From: DATLLN01 sp963809205
GTDB lineage: Bacteria; Actinomycetota; Thermoleophilia; Gaiellales; JAICJC01
Reading direction: 5' to 3'
NCBI GenBank assembly: GCA_963809205.1
Contig: CAWEIS010000025.1
Location: 124,001 to 188,000, forward strand
Length of the DNA stretch: 64,000 nt
Shown: one piece after another, positions 10,307 through 18,203 of the stretch
Position numbering within the stretch: the stretch's first letter is position 1
Layout of the letters: the number at the start of each line of letters is the position of its first letter
Position numbers and translations under genes: made by a program
Notes under the pieces: model-generated
The model's input: only the letters and a program-made list of their open reading frames with translations
The model's database searches: none
What the model was told of the DNA's origin: nothing

Positions 10307-11166
10307 GGCGTCCAGCCGGCCGGCACCGGGCGCCCGGCGCCGGCCACGTAGGTCGCGCCCGCGCCCGCCTGCTCGACCAGCCGGTACTCGGTGCCCGCAG
10401 GCAGGTAGGCCGCGTCCCCGGGTGTCAGCCGCAGCCAGGCCGGCCCTTCGGCGGCCGGCACGTGGACGAACAGCTCGCCCGACTCGGCCAGCAGCAGCGT
10501 CTCGTCCGCGGCGGTGCGCAGGTCCCCCAGGTGGCCGCCGGCGATCCGGCCGCGCCCCACCTGGAGATGCTCCGTGTCGGCGATCGTGCCCAGCAGGTGG
10601 CCGCCGTCGGCGGACTCGGCCGACCACAGCAGCTGCCGGTCGGAGAGGACGTGCAGCCGGGCCGAGCTCTCGCGCTCGGCGCGCGCGGCGGGCCACCTGC
10701 CGCTCCAGCGGTCGTCGGCGTAGCGGGTGTCGGCGAGCAGCGGCTTGGAGCCGCCGTACGCCGAGGATGTGCCCTGCGCCGGCGGCGGCGCGAAGTACTC
10801 GACAACCCGCGCCGGGCCGGCTCCGGGGTTGAGCGCGTGGTGCCAGACGTCGCGGCCGAAGTACGCGGTGTCGCCCGCGCGCAGCGGCCGCACCTCGCCG
10901 TGCTCGGCGTCGATCAGCACCAGCTCGCCCTGGAGCACGACGTAGACCAGGTCGGCCGCGAACACCGTGGGGTTGGCGGCCGAGTGGACGAACCGGCTGC
11001 CCGGCCGGAGCGTGAACTCGAGCACGTGGAGCGCGTCGGACGAGACGTAGACGACGTCGCTGACGAAGCCCGACTCCTCGTCGCCCCACAGGTGCCGCGG
11101 CGCGTCCCCGTACCGGATCAGGGTGGGGCCGTCGTACGTCGGCCGGGGGGTCGGGCGCCGTGCCAT
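10303..11166 (-). CDS. Bicupin (two-cupin-domain) protein of unknown activity
   Basis: The 287-residue protein has two cupin halves: the first includes PGSRFVHSAANPTVFAADLV and GDTAYFGRDVWHHALNPG, the second LLAESGELFVHVPA and LTPGDAAYLPAGTEYRL. Such proteins are isomerases, dioxygenases or sugar sensors; the substrate cannot be told. Its stop overlaps the ROK kinase GTG, so the two are co-translated and a sugar-related role is likely. ATG 11166 was chosen at the start of recognisable sequence; a TAGAGT box about 10 nt upstream on the minus strand and no Shine-Dalgarno suggest a short or absent leader. Confidence 0.8.
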   Translation of the reverse strand: MARRPTPRPTYDGPTLIRYGDAPRHLWGDEESGFVSDVVYVSSDALHVLEFTLRPGSRFVHSAANPTVFAADLVYVVLQGELVLIDAEHGEVRPLRAGDTAYFGRDVWHHALNPGAGPARVVEYFAPPPAQGTSSAYGGSKPLLADTRYADDRWSGRWPAARAERESSARLHVLSDRQLLWSAESADGGHLLGTIADTEHLQVGRGRIAGGHLGDLRTAADETLLLAESGELFVHVPAAEGPAWLRLTPGDAAYLPAGTEYRLVEQAGAGATYVAGAGRPVPAGWTP

Positions 11167-11263
11167 TGGGCGAGCGACTCTAGCGCGATGCCGCTCGGTT
11201 GCGGTGCCGTTAAGGAAGTTGCCCGGCCGGATCGCGGCTCCTAGAGTAAAGTCGACAATGTCA

Positions 11264-11326
11264 ATAGACAAAGTCGTCTATACCTGCGCATTCGGGCATC
11301 GACTCCCCCCCGGATGCCCGAATGCG
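11264..11326 (+). promoter_or_regulatory. Operator-like palindrome plus strong hairpin before the thiol dioxygenase-like gene
   Basis: Two separate symmetric elements are visible. ATAGAC-N6-GTCTAT at 11264-11281 is an 18-bp palindrome overlapping a TATACC -10-like box (11279-11284). A perfect 13-bp inverted repeat at 11287-11299/11314-11326 (CGCATTCGGGCAT and its complement) encloses a 14-nt C-rich loop. If transcription starts near 11290, the hairpin forms the 5' end of the leader, about 25 nt before the Shine-Dalgarno. No T-run follows, so it is not a typical terminator. Function is inferred. Confidence 0.55.
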
Positions 11327-11364
11327 TGGGTGTGTCTCGCAGGCGATCGGAAAGAGGTGGTGTG

Positions 11365-11919
11365 ATGTCCACATTCCTCGGGGCACGCGGCGGCGGCAGG
11401 GAGCTGCTCGCCGGCGGGCCGGACATCGAGGCATGGTTCGCGGCCCGCCATACCCGGCGCGAGCGCACGCGGACCGAGCTCGAGGGGCTCGTCCGCGAGC
11501 TCGCCATCCGCCCCGGGCTTTGGCGCGGGCTGGTCGAGCACTCGCCGGTCGAGCGGATCTACTCGCGCCTGCACCTGGACGCGAATCTGGAGGTCTGGTT
11601 GATCTGCTGGTCGCGCCTCCAGGACACGGGATTTCACGACCACAACGGCAGCCGCGGCGCGGTTGCGGTGGTCGACGGTGCGCTGGCAGAGCGGCGCCTG
11701 GCGTTCGGCAGCCCGACGGCGCCGACGGTCGTCTACGGAGCGGGCAACACGTTCTCGTTCGACGGTAGCCACATCCACGACGTCAGCCAGACCGGCGTTC
11801 GCGATGCCACGTCGCTGCACGCGTATTCGCCCGCCCTCGGCCCGATGGGGTTCTACGAGGTGACGACGGACGGCTTGCTCTCGCGGCGGGTCGGTGATGT
11901 CGGTGAGGAGTTCTGCTGA
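11365..11919 (+). CDS. Cysteine dioxygenase-family (thiol dioxygenase) protein
   Basis: Predicted mononuclear non-heme iron cupin that adds O2 to a small thiol such as cysteine or 3-mercaptopropionate, making a sulfinate. The 184-residue protein carries the iron ligand pattern HDHNGSRGAVAVVDG (HxH, about residues 91-93) and a third His in GSHIHDVSQTG, with a conserved DTG before the first ligands. It is slightly shorter than eukaryotic CDO, as is common in bacteria. ATG 11365 has GAGGTGG 5 nt upstream. Neighbours (SBP56 methanethiol oxidase, MsrB) support organosulfur metabolism. Exact thiol substrate is unknown. Confidence 0.8.
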   Translation: MSTFLGARGGGRELLAGGPDIEAWFAARHTRRERTRTELEGLVRELAIRPGLWRGLVEHSPVERIYSRLHLDANLEVWLICWSRLQDTGFHDHNGSRGAVAVVDGALAERRLAFGSPTAPTVVYGAGNTFSFDGSHIHDVSQTGVRDATSLHAYSPALGPMGFYEVTTDGLLSRRVGDVGEEFC

Positions 11920-11970
11920 CTCTTCCCGGATCCACTAGGCTCTGACCTGGATCCGATCTGAGGAGGCACG

Positions 11971-13383
11971 ATGGCGCGCTGGACACCAGACCCGACCTTC
12001 TATCCCTCTCCGAGGCTGGCCGGATCGGCCCCGCCGGAGACGCTCGGCTACGTCGCCCTGGTCGAGCCGACGCAGGAGGGCCGGCCCGACGCGCTCGGCG
12101 TGATCGACCTCGAGCCGGGATCGTCCGACTACGGCTCGATCGTCTCGACGCTGGAGATGCCGAACATCGGCGACGAGCTGCACCACTTCGGCTGGAACGC
12201 GTGCAGCGCGGCGCTCTGCCCGTCCGCGCCGCGGCCGCACGTCGAGCGCCGCTACCTGCTCGTGCCCGGCCTGCGCTCGTCGCGCATGCACGTCATCGAC
12301 ACCAAGCCCGACCCGCGCGCGCCGCAGCTGGCGCGAGACGATCGAGGCGCGAGGAGCATCGCCCGCCGCACCGGCTACTCGCGGCCGCACACGACCCACT
12401 GCGGCCCCGACGCGATCTACGTCTCGCGCGCTCGGGCGGCGCCAACGGCGGCGACGAGGGCGGCGGCATCTTCCTGCTCGACTGCGACTCGTTCGACCCG
12501 CTGGGCGCCTGGGAGGTCGACCGCGGCCCGCAGCGCTACAGCTACGACTTCTGGTGGCACCTCGGATACGACACGCTGCTGTCCAGCGAGTGGGGCACGC
12601 CCGGCGATGTTCGAGAACGGCGTCGTCCCGGAGAAGCTGCTGGGCCGCGAGTACGGCCATCACGATGCACGTCTGGGATCTGCGCAAGCGCCGCCACATG
12701 CAGGCGCTCGACCTCGGCGACGCAGCATCAGATGGTGCTCGAGCTGCGGCCGGCGCACGATCCGCGCAAGACGTACGGGTTCGTCGGCGTGGTCGTCTCG
12801 GTCGAGGATCTGTCCGCCTCGGTCTGGCTGTGGCACCGCGACGGGGCCGACTGGGCGATCAAGAAGGTGATCGACGATCCCGGCCGAGCCGGCCGAGGCC
12901 GACGCAGCTGCCGCGAGCTGCTGAAGGGCTTCGGCGCCGTGCCGCCGCTGGTCACCGACATCAACCTGTCGCTCGACGACCAGCAGCCTGTACGTCTCGT
13001 GCTGGGGCACCGGCGACTTCATCCAGTACGACGTGTCCGACCCGTTCAACCCGAAGCTGACCGGGCGCGGTGCGGCTGGGCGGCATCGCCTCGCACGGGC
13101 CGCATCCGGCCTCGGGGAGCCCGCTGACCGGCGGCCCGCAGATGGTCGAGGTGTCGCGCGACGGCCGGCGCGTCTACGTCTCGAACGGGCTCTACACGAG
13201 CTGGGACCAGCCAGTTCTACCCGGACGGGCTGGACGGGCTGGATCGCCAAGCTCGACGTCAAGCCGGGCGGCGGGATGGAGCTCGACCCCGGGTTCCTGG
13301 TCGCCGAGTTCGACGGACGCGTGCCCCACCAGGTGCGGCTCGAAGGCGGCGACGCCTCGTCCGATTCATACTGCTTCCCGTGA
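11971..13383 (+). pseudogene. SBP56-family selenium-binding protein / methanethiol oxidase, broken by about 15 single-base insertions
   Basis: SBP56 proteins include the copper-dependent methanethiol oxidase MtoX, converting methanethiol and O2 to formaldehyde, H2S and peroxide. Conserved segments are plain across frames: RRTGYSRPHTTHCGP, GGIFLLDCDSF, YDFWWHLGYDTLLSSEWG, HVWDLRKRRHMQ, MVLELRPAHDP, LPLVTDIN-like PPLVTDINLSLDD and SHGPHPASG. Extra bases at about 12337, 12350, 12357, 12427, 12437, 12603, 12661, 12722, 12876, 12904, 12914, 12984, 13066, 13211 and 13230 break it; deleting them yields 465 residues, the usual SBP56 length. ATG 11971 follows GAGGAGG. I judge the protein itself complete and the breaks most likely consensus errors. 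Most bacterial MtoX proteins are periplasmic; no signal peptide is visible here. Confidence 0.85.
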
Positions 13384-13997
13384 GCCTCGGAGAGCTCGCG
13401 GGAATCGCCGGGCTGGGCGCCTTCCACGGCATCAACCCGGCGATGGGATGGCTGTTCGCGGTCGCGCTCGGCCTGCAGGAGCGGTCGCGCGCGGCGGTGG
13501 TCGGCGCGCTCGGGCCGATCGCGGCCGGCCACGCCGCTGTCGATCGCGCTGACGGTGGCGGTGGTGGAGGGGCTGGAGGCGGCGGTCTCGCCGTCCGCCG
13601 TGCGGATCGTCGGCGCCGCCGCGCTGGTCGCCTTCGCCGTCTGGAAGCTGGTGAAGCAGCGGCATCCGCGGTGGGTCGGCTTCCGGATCGGGCCGTTCGA
13701 GCTGGCGTTCTGGTCGTTCCTGATGGCCACCGCGCACGGCGCCGGGCTGATGCTGTTCCCGTTCCTGGTCGGCACCGGCCACACCGCTGCCGACGCTGGG
13801 CGTGGGCGCCGGCGCGGCCGCCGGTGCGCTGGCGGTGGCCGTGCACACCGGGGCGATGGTGGCCGACGGCCGGGATGGTGGCGGTGCTGGTGTACGAGAC
13901 CGTCGGGGTCGGCATCCTGCGATCGGCCTGGCTGAACGTCGACCGCCTGTGGGCCGGAGCGCTGCTGGTCGGCGCCGCGGCGACGCTGCTGGCCTGA
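13380..13997 (+). pseudogene. Polytopic membrane protein of unknown function, three +1 insertions
   Basis: I do not recognise a named family. After removing extra bases at about 13536, 13786 and 13865 it is a 204-residue protein with about six hydrophobic segments and histidine-containing motifs near segment ends: GAFHGINPAMGWLFAVALG near the N-terminus, IAAGHALSIALTV, TAHGAGLMLFP and GTGHTLPTLG. Membrane-embedded His/Asn patterns of this sort occur in metal or sulfur-anion transporters, but that is only a hint. The GTG at 13380 overlaps the SBP56 stop (GTGA), so it is translationally coupled to that gene and may support it, for example by metal supply or product export. Confidence 0.6.
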
Positions 13998-14000
13998 CGC

Positions 14001-14627
14001 GTGGCGGGTGTGATCGAGGACCGCGTGGTGCTCGAGGGGCGCGAGGTGTGGATCTCGCGGCCGGCCGACAGCGAGGCACTGCTCACCGACGAGGCGTTCG
14101 AGCGTGAGGAGTTCCTGCCCTACTGGGCAGACCTCTGGCCGAGCGCAATCGAGCTGGCGCACGTCGTCGCCCGGTGGGATCTGGCGGCCAGGCGCGTGCT
14201 CGAGCTGGGCTGCGGGCTCGCCCTGCCGGGAATCGCCGCCGCACTGGGCGGCGGCCGGGTGACCGTCAGCGACTGGGCGCCGGACGCGCTCGGGTTCGCG
14301 CGGGCCAACGCCCGGCGAAACGGCGTCGCGCTGGAGGTGGTGGAGGTGAGCTGGGCCGAGCCGTGGGCGTTGGTCGATGGCGCACCGTGGGACGTCGTGA
14401 TCGCGGCCGACGTGCTCTACGAGCAGCGCAACGTCGACCAGCTCCTCGAGCTGCTGCCGCGGCTGGTCGACGGCGGCTCGGTGGTGCTGGCCGATCCCGG
14501 CCGCATCCCGGCCCAGCGGTTCCTGCGCGAGGCGGCGGAGGCGTGGCGGATCGAGACGGCGCAGGACGACGGCTCTCCGATCCGCATCCACACCCTGGTT
14601 GCGGCGGGCGCCACCGGCGGGCGATGA
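14001..14627 (+). CDS. Class I SAM-dependent methyltransferase (Methyltransf_16/lysine-methyltransferase-like)
   Basis: Transfers a methyl group from S-adenosylmethionine; the acceptor (protein lysine or small molecule) is unknown. The 208-residue protein has a pre-domain PYWADLWPSAIELAHVV, the SAM motif RVLELGCGLALPGIAAAL (about residues 57-75), VTVSDWAPDALGFARAN with the acidic ribose-binding residue, and VVIAADVLYEQRN, the DxxYE-type motif of this group. GTG 14001 lies 3 nt after the membrane-protein stop; no Shine-Dalgarno is evident. It is in the same direction and nearly contiguous with the SBP56 unit. Confidence 0.82.
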   Translation: MAGVIEDRVVLEGREVWISRPADSEALLTDEAFEREEFLPYWADLWPSAIELAHVVARWDLAARRVLELGCGLALPGIAAALGGGRVTVSDWAPDALGFARANARRNGVALEVVEVSWAEPWALVDGAPWDVVIAADVLYEQRNVDQLLELLPRLVDGGSVVLADPGRIPAQRFLREAAEAWRIETAQDDGSPIRIHTLVAAGATGGR

Positions 14628-14640
14628 TGCCGTCGCACCG

Positions 14641-16135
14641 GTGATCCGCACGATCCCCCACCTGTTCGACGCCGCGGCCGCCGACACGCCCGACCAAGTC
14701 TGGCTGCGGTTCGAGGACGAGACCTACACGTTCGAGCAGGCGCGCGAGCGGATCGGCAGGGCGGCCGCTGCGCTCGCGGCCTCCGGCGCCGGCCCCGGCG
14801 ATCTTGTGCTGACGGCGCCCCGCAACGTTCCCGAGCACCTGTTCACCTGGCTGGCCGTCGGCTACATCGGCGCCATCGTGGTCACCGCCAACCCGCGCAG
14901 CAGCGAGGCCGAGCTGGCCGGGCTCGCCGCGCAGGTCGAGCCTCGTGTTGTCGTCACCGACGACGAGGTGCCGGCGCTGGCCGGCGTCTCGGGCGCGGCA
15001 TCGATCCCGCTGGCCGGGCTGTTCGCGGAGACGGGAAGCATCGGTGGCACCGGTCCCGCGGGCGAGGACGACCCGGTCGTGCTGATCCCGACCTCGGGGA
15101 CGACCGGACGCTCGAAGCTGGTGACGCAGACGCATCGCGCGTACGTGATGGCCGGCGAGGGGTTCCCGTGGTGGATGGAGCTGACCGCCGACGACCGGCT
15201 GATGACGTCGCTGCCGCTGTTCCACATCAACGCGCCGGCCTACTACGGTGCTCGGGTCGGTCGCCGCGCGGGCCGGCCTGGTGCTGCTGCCGCGCTTCTC
15301 GGCCAGCCGCTTCCTCGACGACGCGCGCCGCCACGGCGCGACCGAGTTCAACGCGATCGGCGCGATGCTCGAGATCCTGATGCGCCAGCCCGAGCGCGCC
15401 GACGACGCCGACAACCCGCTGCGGCTGTGCTACACCGGCCCGGCGCCGCCCCGCGAGCGGCAGCTGGAGATCGAGGAGCGGTTCGGGCTGCGCATCGTCT
15501 GCGGCTACGCGATGTCGGAGACGCCGTACGGCACGATCTGGGCGCGCGGCACCCGGCCGTACGGGACGCTCGGCAGCATCCGCCAGCACCCGGAGCTCGG
15601 GCGTTGTCAACGAAGGCACGCGAGTCGGTGGACGGCGAGCTGCAGCTGCGCAACCCGGCCGTCATGCGCGGCTACTGGGGGATGCCCGAGGAGACCGCGC
15701 AGGTGCTGCTGTCGACGGCTGGCTGCGCACCGGCGACCTGGTCGAGCGAGAACGCCGACGGCACCTACACGTTCCTCGGCAGGCTGCAAGGAGGTGATCC
15801 GCCGGCGCGGCGAGAACCTCTCGCCGGCCGAGGTCGAGGAGGCGCTGGCCGATCATCCCGACGTGCTCGAGGTGGCCGTCGTCGGCGTGCCGTCGGAGCT
15901 GTCCGAGGAGGAGATCAAGGCGTTCCTGCTGGTCGCCGATCCGGCCGAGGCCGACCTGGCTGCGATCCGCGAGCACGCCGCCGCGAGCCTGGCGCCGTTC
16001 AAGGTGCCGCGCTATCTCGAGGCGGTCGCCGAGCTGCCGCACACGCCGACCGGGCGGATCGCCAAGCACCAGCTGAGCCGTGAGCGCAACGACCACGAGG
16101 TCGACTTCGACGCGGCGCGGGCGGGCGGCCGGTGA
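14641..16135 (+). pseudogene. AMP-dependent acyl-CoA synthetase, broken by five insertions and one probable deletion
   Basis: Activates a carboxylic acid to its CoA ester through an acyl-adenylate. Core motifs are present: A3 IPTSGTTGRSKLV, A5 GYAMSETPYG, A7 GWLRTGDL, A8 LGRLKEVIRRRGENLSP and A10 PTGRIAKHQL with its catalytic Lys. Extra bases sit at about 15247, 15602, 15627, 15747 and 15787; a base appears missing near 15712-15714 (LLS-DGWL). Correction gives 496 residues, a normal length. The GTG start at 14641 is 13 nt after the methyltransferase stop, and the 3' TGA overlaps the next GTG. Substrate is unknown; medium-chain acids or a methylthio-acid would fit the sulfur context, as inference only. 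Confidence 0.83.
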
Positions 16136-16950
16136 GCGACTGGGTGCAGACCGACATCGGCAAGGCCGAGCCCGACGCGATCATCATCCGCGGCCGCGAC
16201 CTGGCGGGCGAGCTGATGGGCGAGGTGACGTTCACCGAGCTGGCGTTCCTGCTCGTCCAGGGCCGCGAGGCGACGCCCGGCCAGACGGCGCTGCTCGACG
16301 CGGTGCTGGTGTCGCTGGCCGACCACGGGCTGACGCCGACGGCGCTGGCCGCGCGGCTGACCTACACGGGGGCGCCGGAGTCGCTGCAGGGCGCCGTGGC
16401 CGCGGGTCTGCTGGGCGCCGGCACGGTCTTCCTCGGCGTGGTCGAGGACACCGCCGCGTTCCTCGAGCCGGTGGTCGCCGAGGCGGGCGGGGCGGACGCG
16501 ACCGACGATCGGCTGGGCGCGGCGGCGCGGGCCGCCGTCGAGGTGCGCCTGGCGGAGGGCGGGCGGATCCCCGGGCTCGGCCACCCGGTGCACAAGCAGG
16601 TCGACCCGCGCACGCCGCGGATGTACGAGATCGCCGAGCAGCACGGGGTGCTCGGCCCGCACCTGCGCGCCCTGCGGCTGGTCGCCGACGCGCACCGCGA
16701 GCTGTCCGGGCGGGCGCTGCCGATCAACGGCGCGGGCGTCGGCGGCGCGGCGCTGGCCGACCTCGGCTTCCCGCCGCGCATCGTCCGCGGCTTCGCTCTG
16801 ATCGCCCGCACCGCCGGCCTGGTCGCCCACCTGGCGGAGGAGATGGACCATCCGCTGGGCATGCCGCTGTTCCTCGAGGTCGACCGCCGCGCCTCCGGCT
16901 CTGACCCGGGTCAGAGCGGGGTCAGACCCCGAGGGGCGAGCAGCGCCTAA
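16132..16950 (+). CDS. Citrate synthase-like protein / citryl-CoA lyase
   Basis: Short citrate synthase-fold enzyme, resembling citryl-CoA lyase: cleavage or formation of a citryl-CoA-type thioester. The 272-residue protein has the family's GLGHPVHKQVDPRTPRM motif (substrate-binding His), LPINGAGVGGAALADLG, and RTAGLVAHLAEEM near the end. It lacks the large N-terminal domain of true citrate synthase. GTG 16132 overlaps the acyl-CoA synthetase stop by 4 nt, so the CoA ester made by that enzyme may be its substrate. The last ~18 residues come from a palindromic DNA element (16898-16930), so the native C-terminus may have been altered. Confidence 0.78.
   Translation: MSDWVQTDIGKAEPDAIIIRGRDLAGELMGEVTFTELAFLLVQGREATPGQTALLDAVLVSLADHGLTPTALAARLTYTGAPESLQGAVAAGLLGAGTVFLGVVEDTAAFLEPVVAEAGGADATDDRLGAAARAAVEVRLAEGGRIPGLGHPVHKQVDPRTPRMYEIAEQHGVLGPHLRALRLVADAHRELSGRALPINGAGVGGAALADLGFPPRIVRGFALIARTAGLVAHLAEEMDHPLGMPLFLEVDRRASGSDPGQSGVRPRGASSA
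16898..16930. repeat. Double palindrome with GGGGTCAGACCCC core inside the end of a coding region
   Basis: GCTCTGACCCGGGTCAGAGC at 16898-16917 is a perfect 20-bp palindrome, followed directly by GGGGTCAGACCCC (16918-16930), itself an inverted repeat around a central A. The same GGGGTCAGACCCC core recurs at 45157-45169 within a larger palindrome. This looks like a REP-like mobile or regulatory repeat that has become the last codons of the citryl-CoA lyase gene. Confidence 0.75.
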
Positions 16951-16960
16951 GCTTCCGGCG

Positions 16961-17524
16961 ATGGGCTGGGTTGATCCGACGCAGGAGTTCGACGACATCC
17001 AAGCCTGGTTCGAGGAACGCAACCTCGAGCTGGAGCTGTTCGAGCGCGAGGGCGGCCGCTGGCGCGCCATCGTCAGCCCGGTCGGCGAGTCGAAGGGCGT
17101 GGGCGAGTTCATCGATGGGCTCGACCGGCTGGACGCGGCCCGCAAGGCGCAGCGGCGCTACTCCACGCGGCAGCTGCGCGTGGCGATGGACGGCCTGGCG
17201 AAGGTCGCGCAGTCCGACGTCGTCCAGCTGCTCGCGGCCGAGATGCTGCTGGCACGGCTGCCGATCGGCCGCGGCCGGGCCGGCCGGCGGATGGTCGTCG
17301 CTTCCGCGGTGTGGATGCTCGACCCCGACCGGCGGAAGGCCACGCGCACCGTCGGCCGGGTCGCCGGCGACTGGGCGAAGGTGCGGCTGCGCGAGGGCTC
17401 GACGCCGTCGAAGCCGTCGACCCTGCCGCCGGTCAGCCAGGAGGCGGTGCTGGGCGCGGCGGAGAAGGGTCTGGGCCTGCTCCGCGACCGGATCGCGAAG
17501 TCGAACGACAGGAGGCAGCGATGA
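16961..17524 (+). CDS. Conserved-looking hypothetical protein, 187 aa
   Basis: I do not recognise the family. The protein is soluble, starts with an acidic/aromatic segment ([24 protein letters not shown]), then a mixed region, a central helical stretch rich in Leu/Ala ([19 protein letters not shown]) and a basic C-terminus. No signal peptide or membrane segment is visible. ATG 16961 has no Shine-Dalgarno; a TAAGCT box at 16948-16953 ends 7 nt before it, so the transcript may be leaderless. Its stop overlaps the ATG of msrB (ATGA), so it is co-translated with MsrB and may be linked to oxidative damage repair, which is inference. Confidence 0.7.
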   Translation: MGWVDPTQEFDDIQAWFEERNLELELFEREGGRWRAIVSPVGESKGVGEFIDGLDRLDAARKAQRRYSTRQLRVAMDGLAKVAQSDVVQLLAAEMLLARLPIGRGRAGRRMVVASAVWMLDPDRRKATRTVGRVAGDWAKVRLREGSTPSKPSTLPPVSQEAVLGAAEKGLGLLRDRIAKSNDRRQR

Positions 17525-17922
17525 CAGACGACGTCGCACTGACCGACGCCGAGTGGCGCGAGCGGCTGACGCCAGAGCAGTACGACGTGCTGCGGGGCAG
17601 GGGCACCGAGCGGCCGTTCAGCGGCACCTACGTGCACTCCAAGGAGCACGGCACCTACAACTGCGCCGCCTGCGGCGCCGAGCTGTTCTCGTCGGAGACC
17701 AAGTTCGAGTCGGGCACCGGCTGGCCGAGCTTCACCGAGCCGGCGGACCGCGAGAACGTGGAACTCCACGAGGACCGCTCGCACGGCATGGCGCGCACCG
17801 AGGTCACGTGCAAGCGCTGCGGCTCCCACCTCGGCCACGTCTTCCCAGACGGCCCGCGGGATGCGGGCGGGATGCGCTATTGCATCAACTCCGTGGCGCT
17901 CCAGCTGGAGCCCGATTCGTGA
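17521..17922 (+). CDS. msrB: Peptide methionine (R)-S-oxide reductase
   Basis: Reduces the R-epimer of methionine sulfoxide in proteins. The 133-residue protein has both structural zinc pairs (CAAC near residue 45 and CKRC near 95), the signature TGWPSF, the HLGHVF segment and the catalytic cysteine in [13 protein letters not shown] 17521 overlaps the upstream gene stop. The protein is full length. Its position at the end of the sulfur-related run fits a repair role. Confidence 0.95.
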   Translation: MTDDVALTDAEWRERLTPEQYDVLRGRGTERPFSGTYVHSKEHGTYNCAACGAELFSSETKFESGTGWPSFTEPADRENVELHEDRSHGMARTEVTCKRCGSHLGHVFPDGPRDAGGMRYCINSVALQLEPDS

Positions 17923-17926
17923 CGCT

Positions 17927-17944
17927 CGAAACGTAAGCGTTTCG
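17927..17944 (+). terminator. Short hairpin after msrB
   Basis: CGAAACG-TAAG-CGTTTCG forms a 7-bp perfect stem 4 nt after the msrB stop. There is no strong T-run, so it may be a weak or Rho-assisted terminator or an mRNA 3' end. Confidence 0.45.
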
Positions 17945-17954
17945 TTCGGAAACC

Positions 17955-17993
17955 GGTCAAGTGATTGACCGCACACGCGGCCTCGCCTATCTC
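17955..17993 (+). promoter_or_regulatory. Candidate promoter with overlapping inverted repeat
   Basis: GGTCAA-GTGA-TTGACC (17955-17970) is a 16-bp inverted repeat whose right arm is a -35-like TTGACC. It is followed at 17-nt spacing by TATCTC (17988-17993), a plausible sigma-70-type -10. It would drive the small gene at 18021 with a leader of about 20 nt; the symmetry suggests a repressor site. Confidence 0.5.
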
Positions 17994-18020
17994 GTGATCA
18001 AGGCCGAGAAGGGGGTCAAC

Positions 18021-18197
18021 ATGACGGTCACACACAGGGTTGGGGCAATAGACGGGAGCGCCCGCTCCCAGATGGAAGATCGCAAGGCGGCGGCGATGCT
18101 GCGGCGGCAGGCGTTTATCGCCGGCAAGGCCGGGCAGACGGGGGACTTCCGCCGGTTCGACGTGCTGCTCGCCCGCCGGATCATCGCAGCGGGCTGA
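18021..18197 (+). CDS. Small basic protein of unknown function, 58 aa
   Basis: Unrecognised. ATG 18021 is preceded by GAAGGGGG at good spacing and by a plausible promoter, which supports it as real. The product is basic, Ala/Arg-rich and probably helical (RKAAAMLRRQAFIAGKAGQ), with no cysteine, signal peptide or membrane segment. It lies alone between msrB and the convergent DNA ligase gene. A small nucleic-acid-binding or regulatory protein is possible, but nothing in the sequence shows it. Confidence 0.5.
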   Translation: MTVTHRVGAIDGSARSQMEDRKAAAMLRRQAFIAGKAGQTGDFRRFDVLLARRIIAAG

Positions 18198-18203
18198 CGC
18201 AGG

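Noticed and set aside
11287..11326. Known riboswitch upstream of the thiol dioxygenase
   Set aside because: It is a single long stem with a C-rich loop and shows no recognisable SAM, cobalamin or other riboswitch core.
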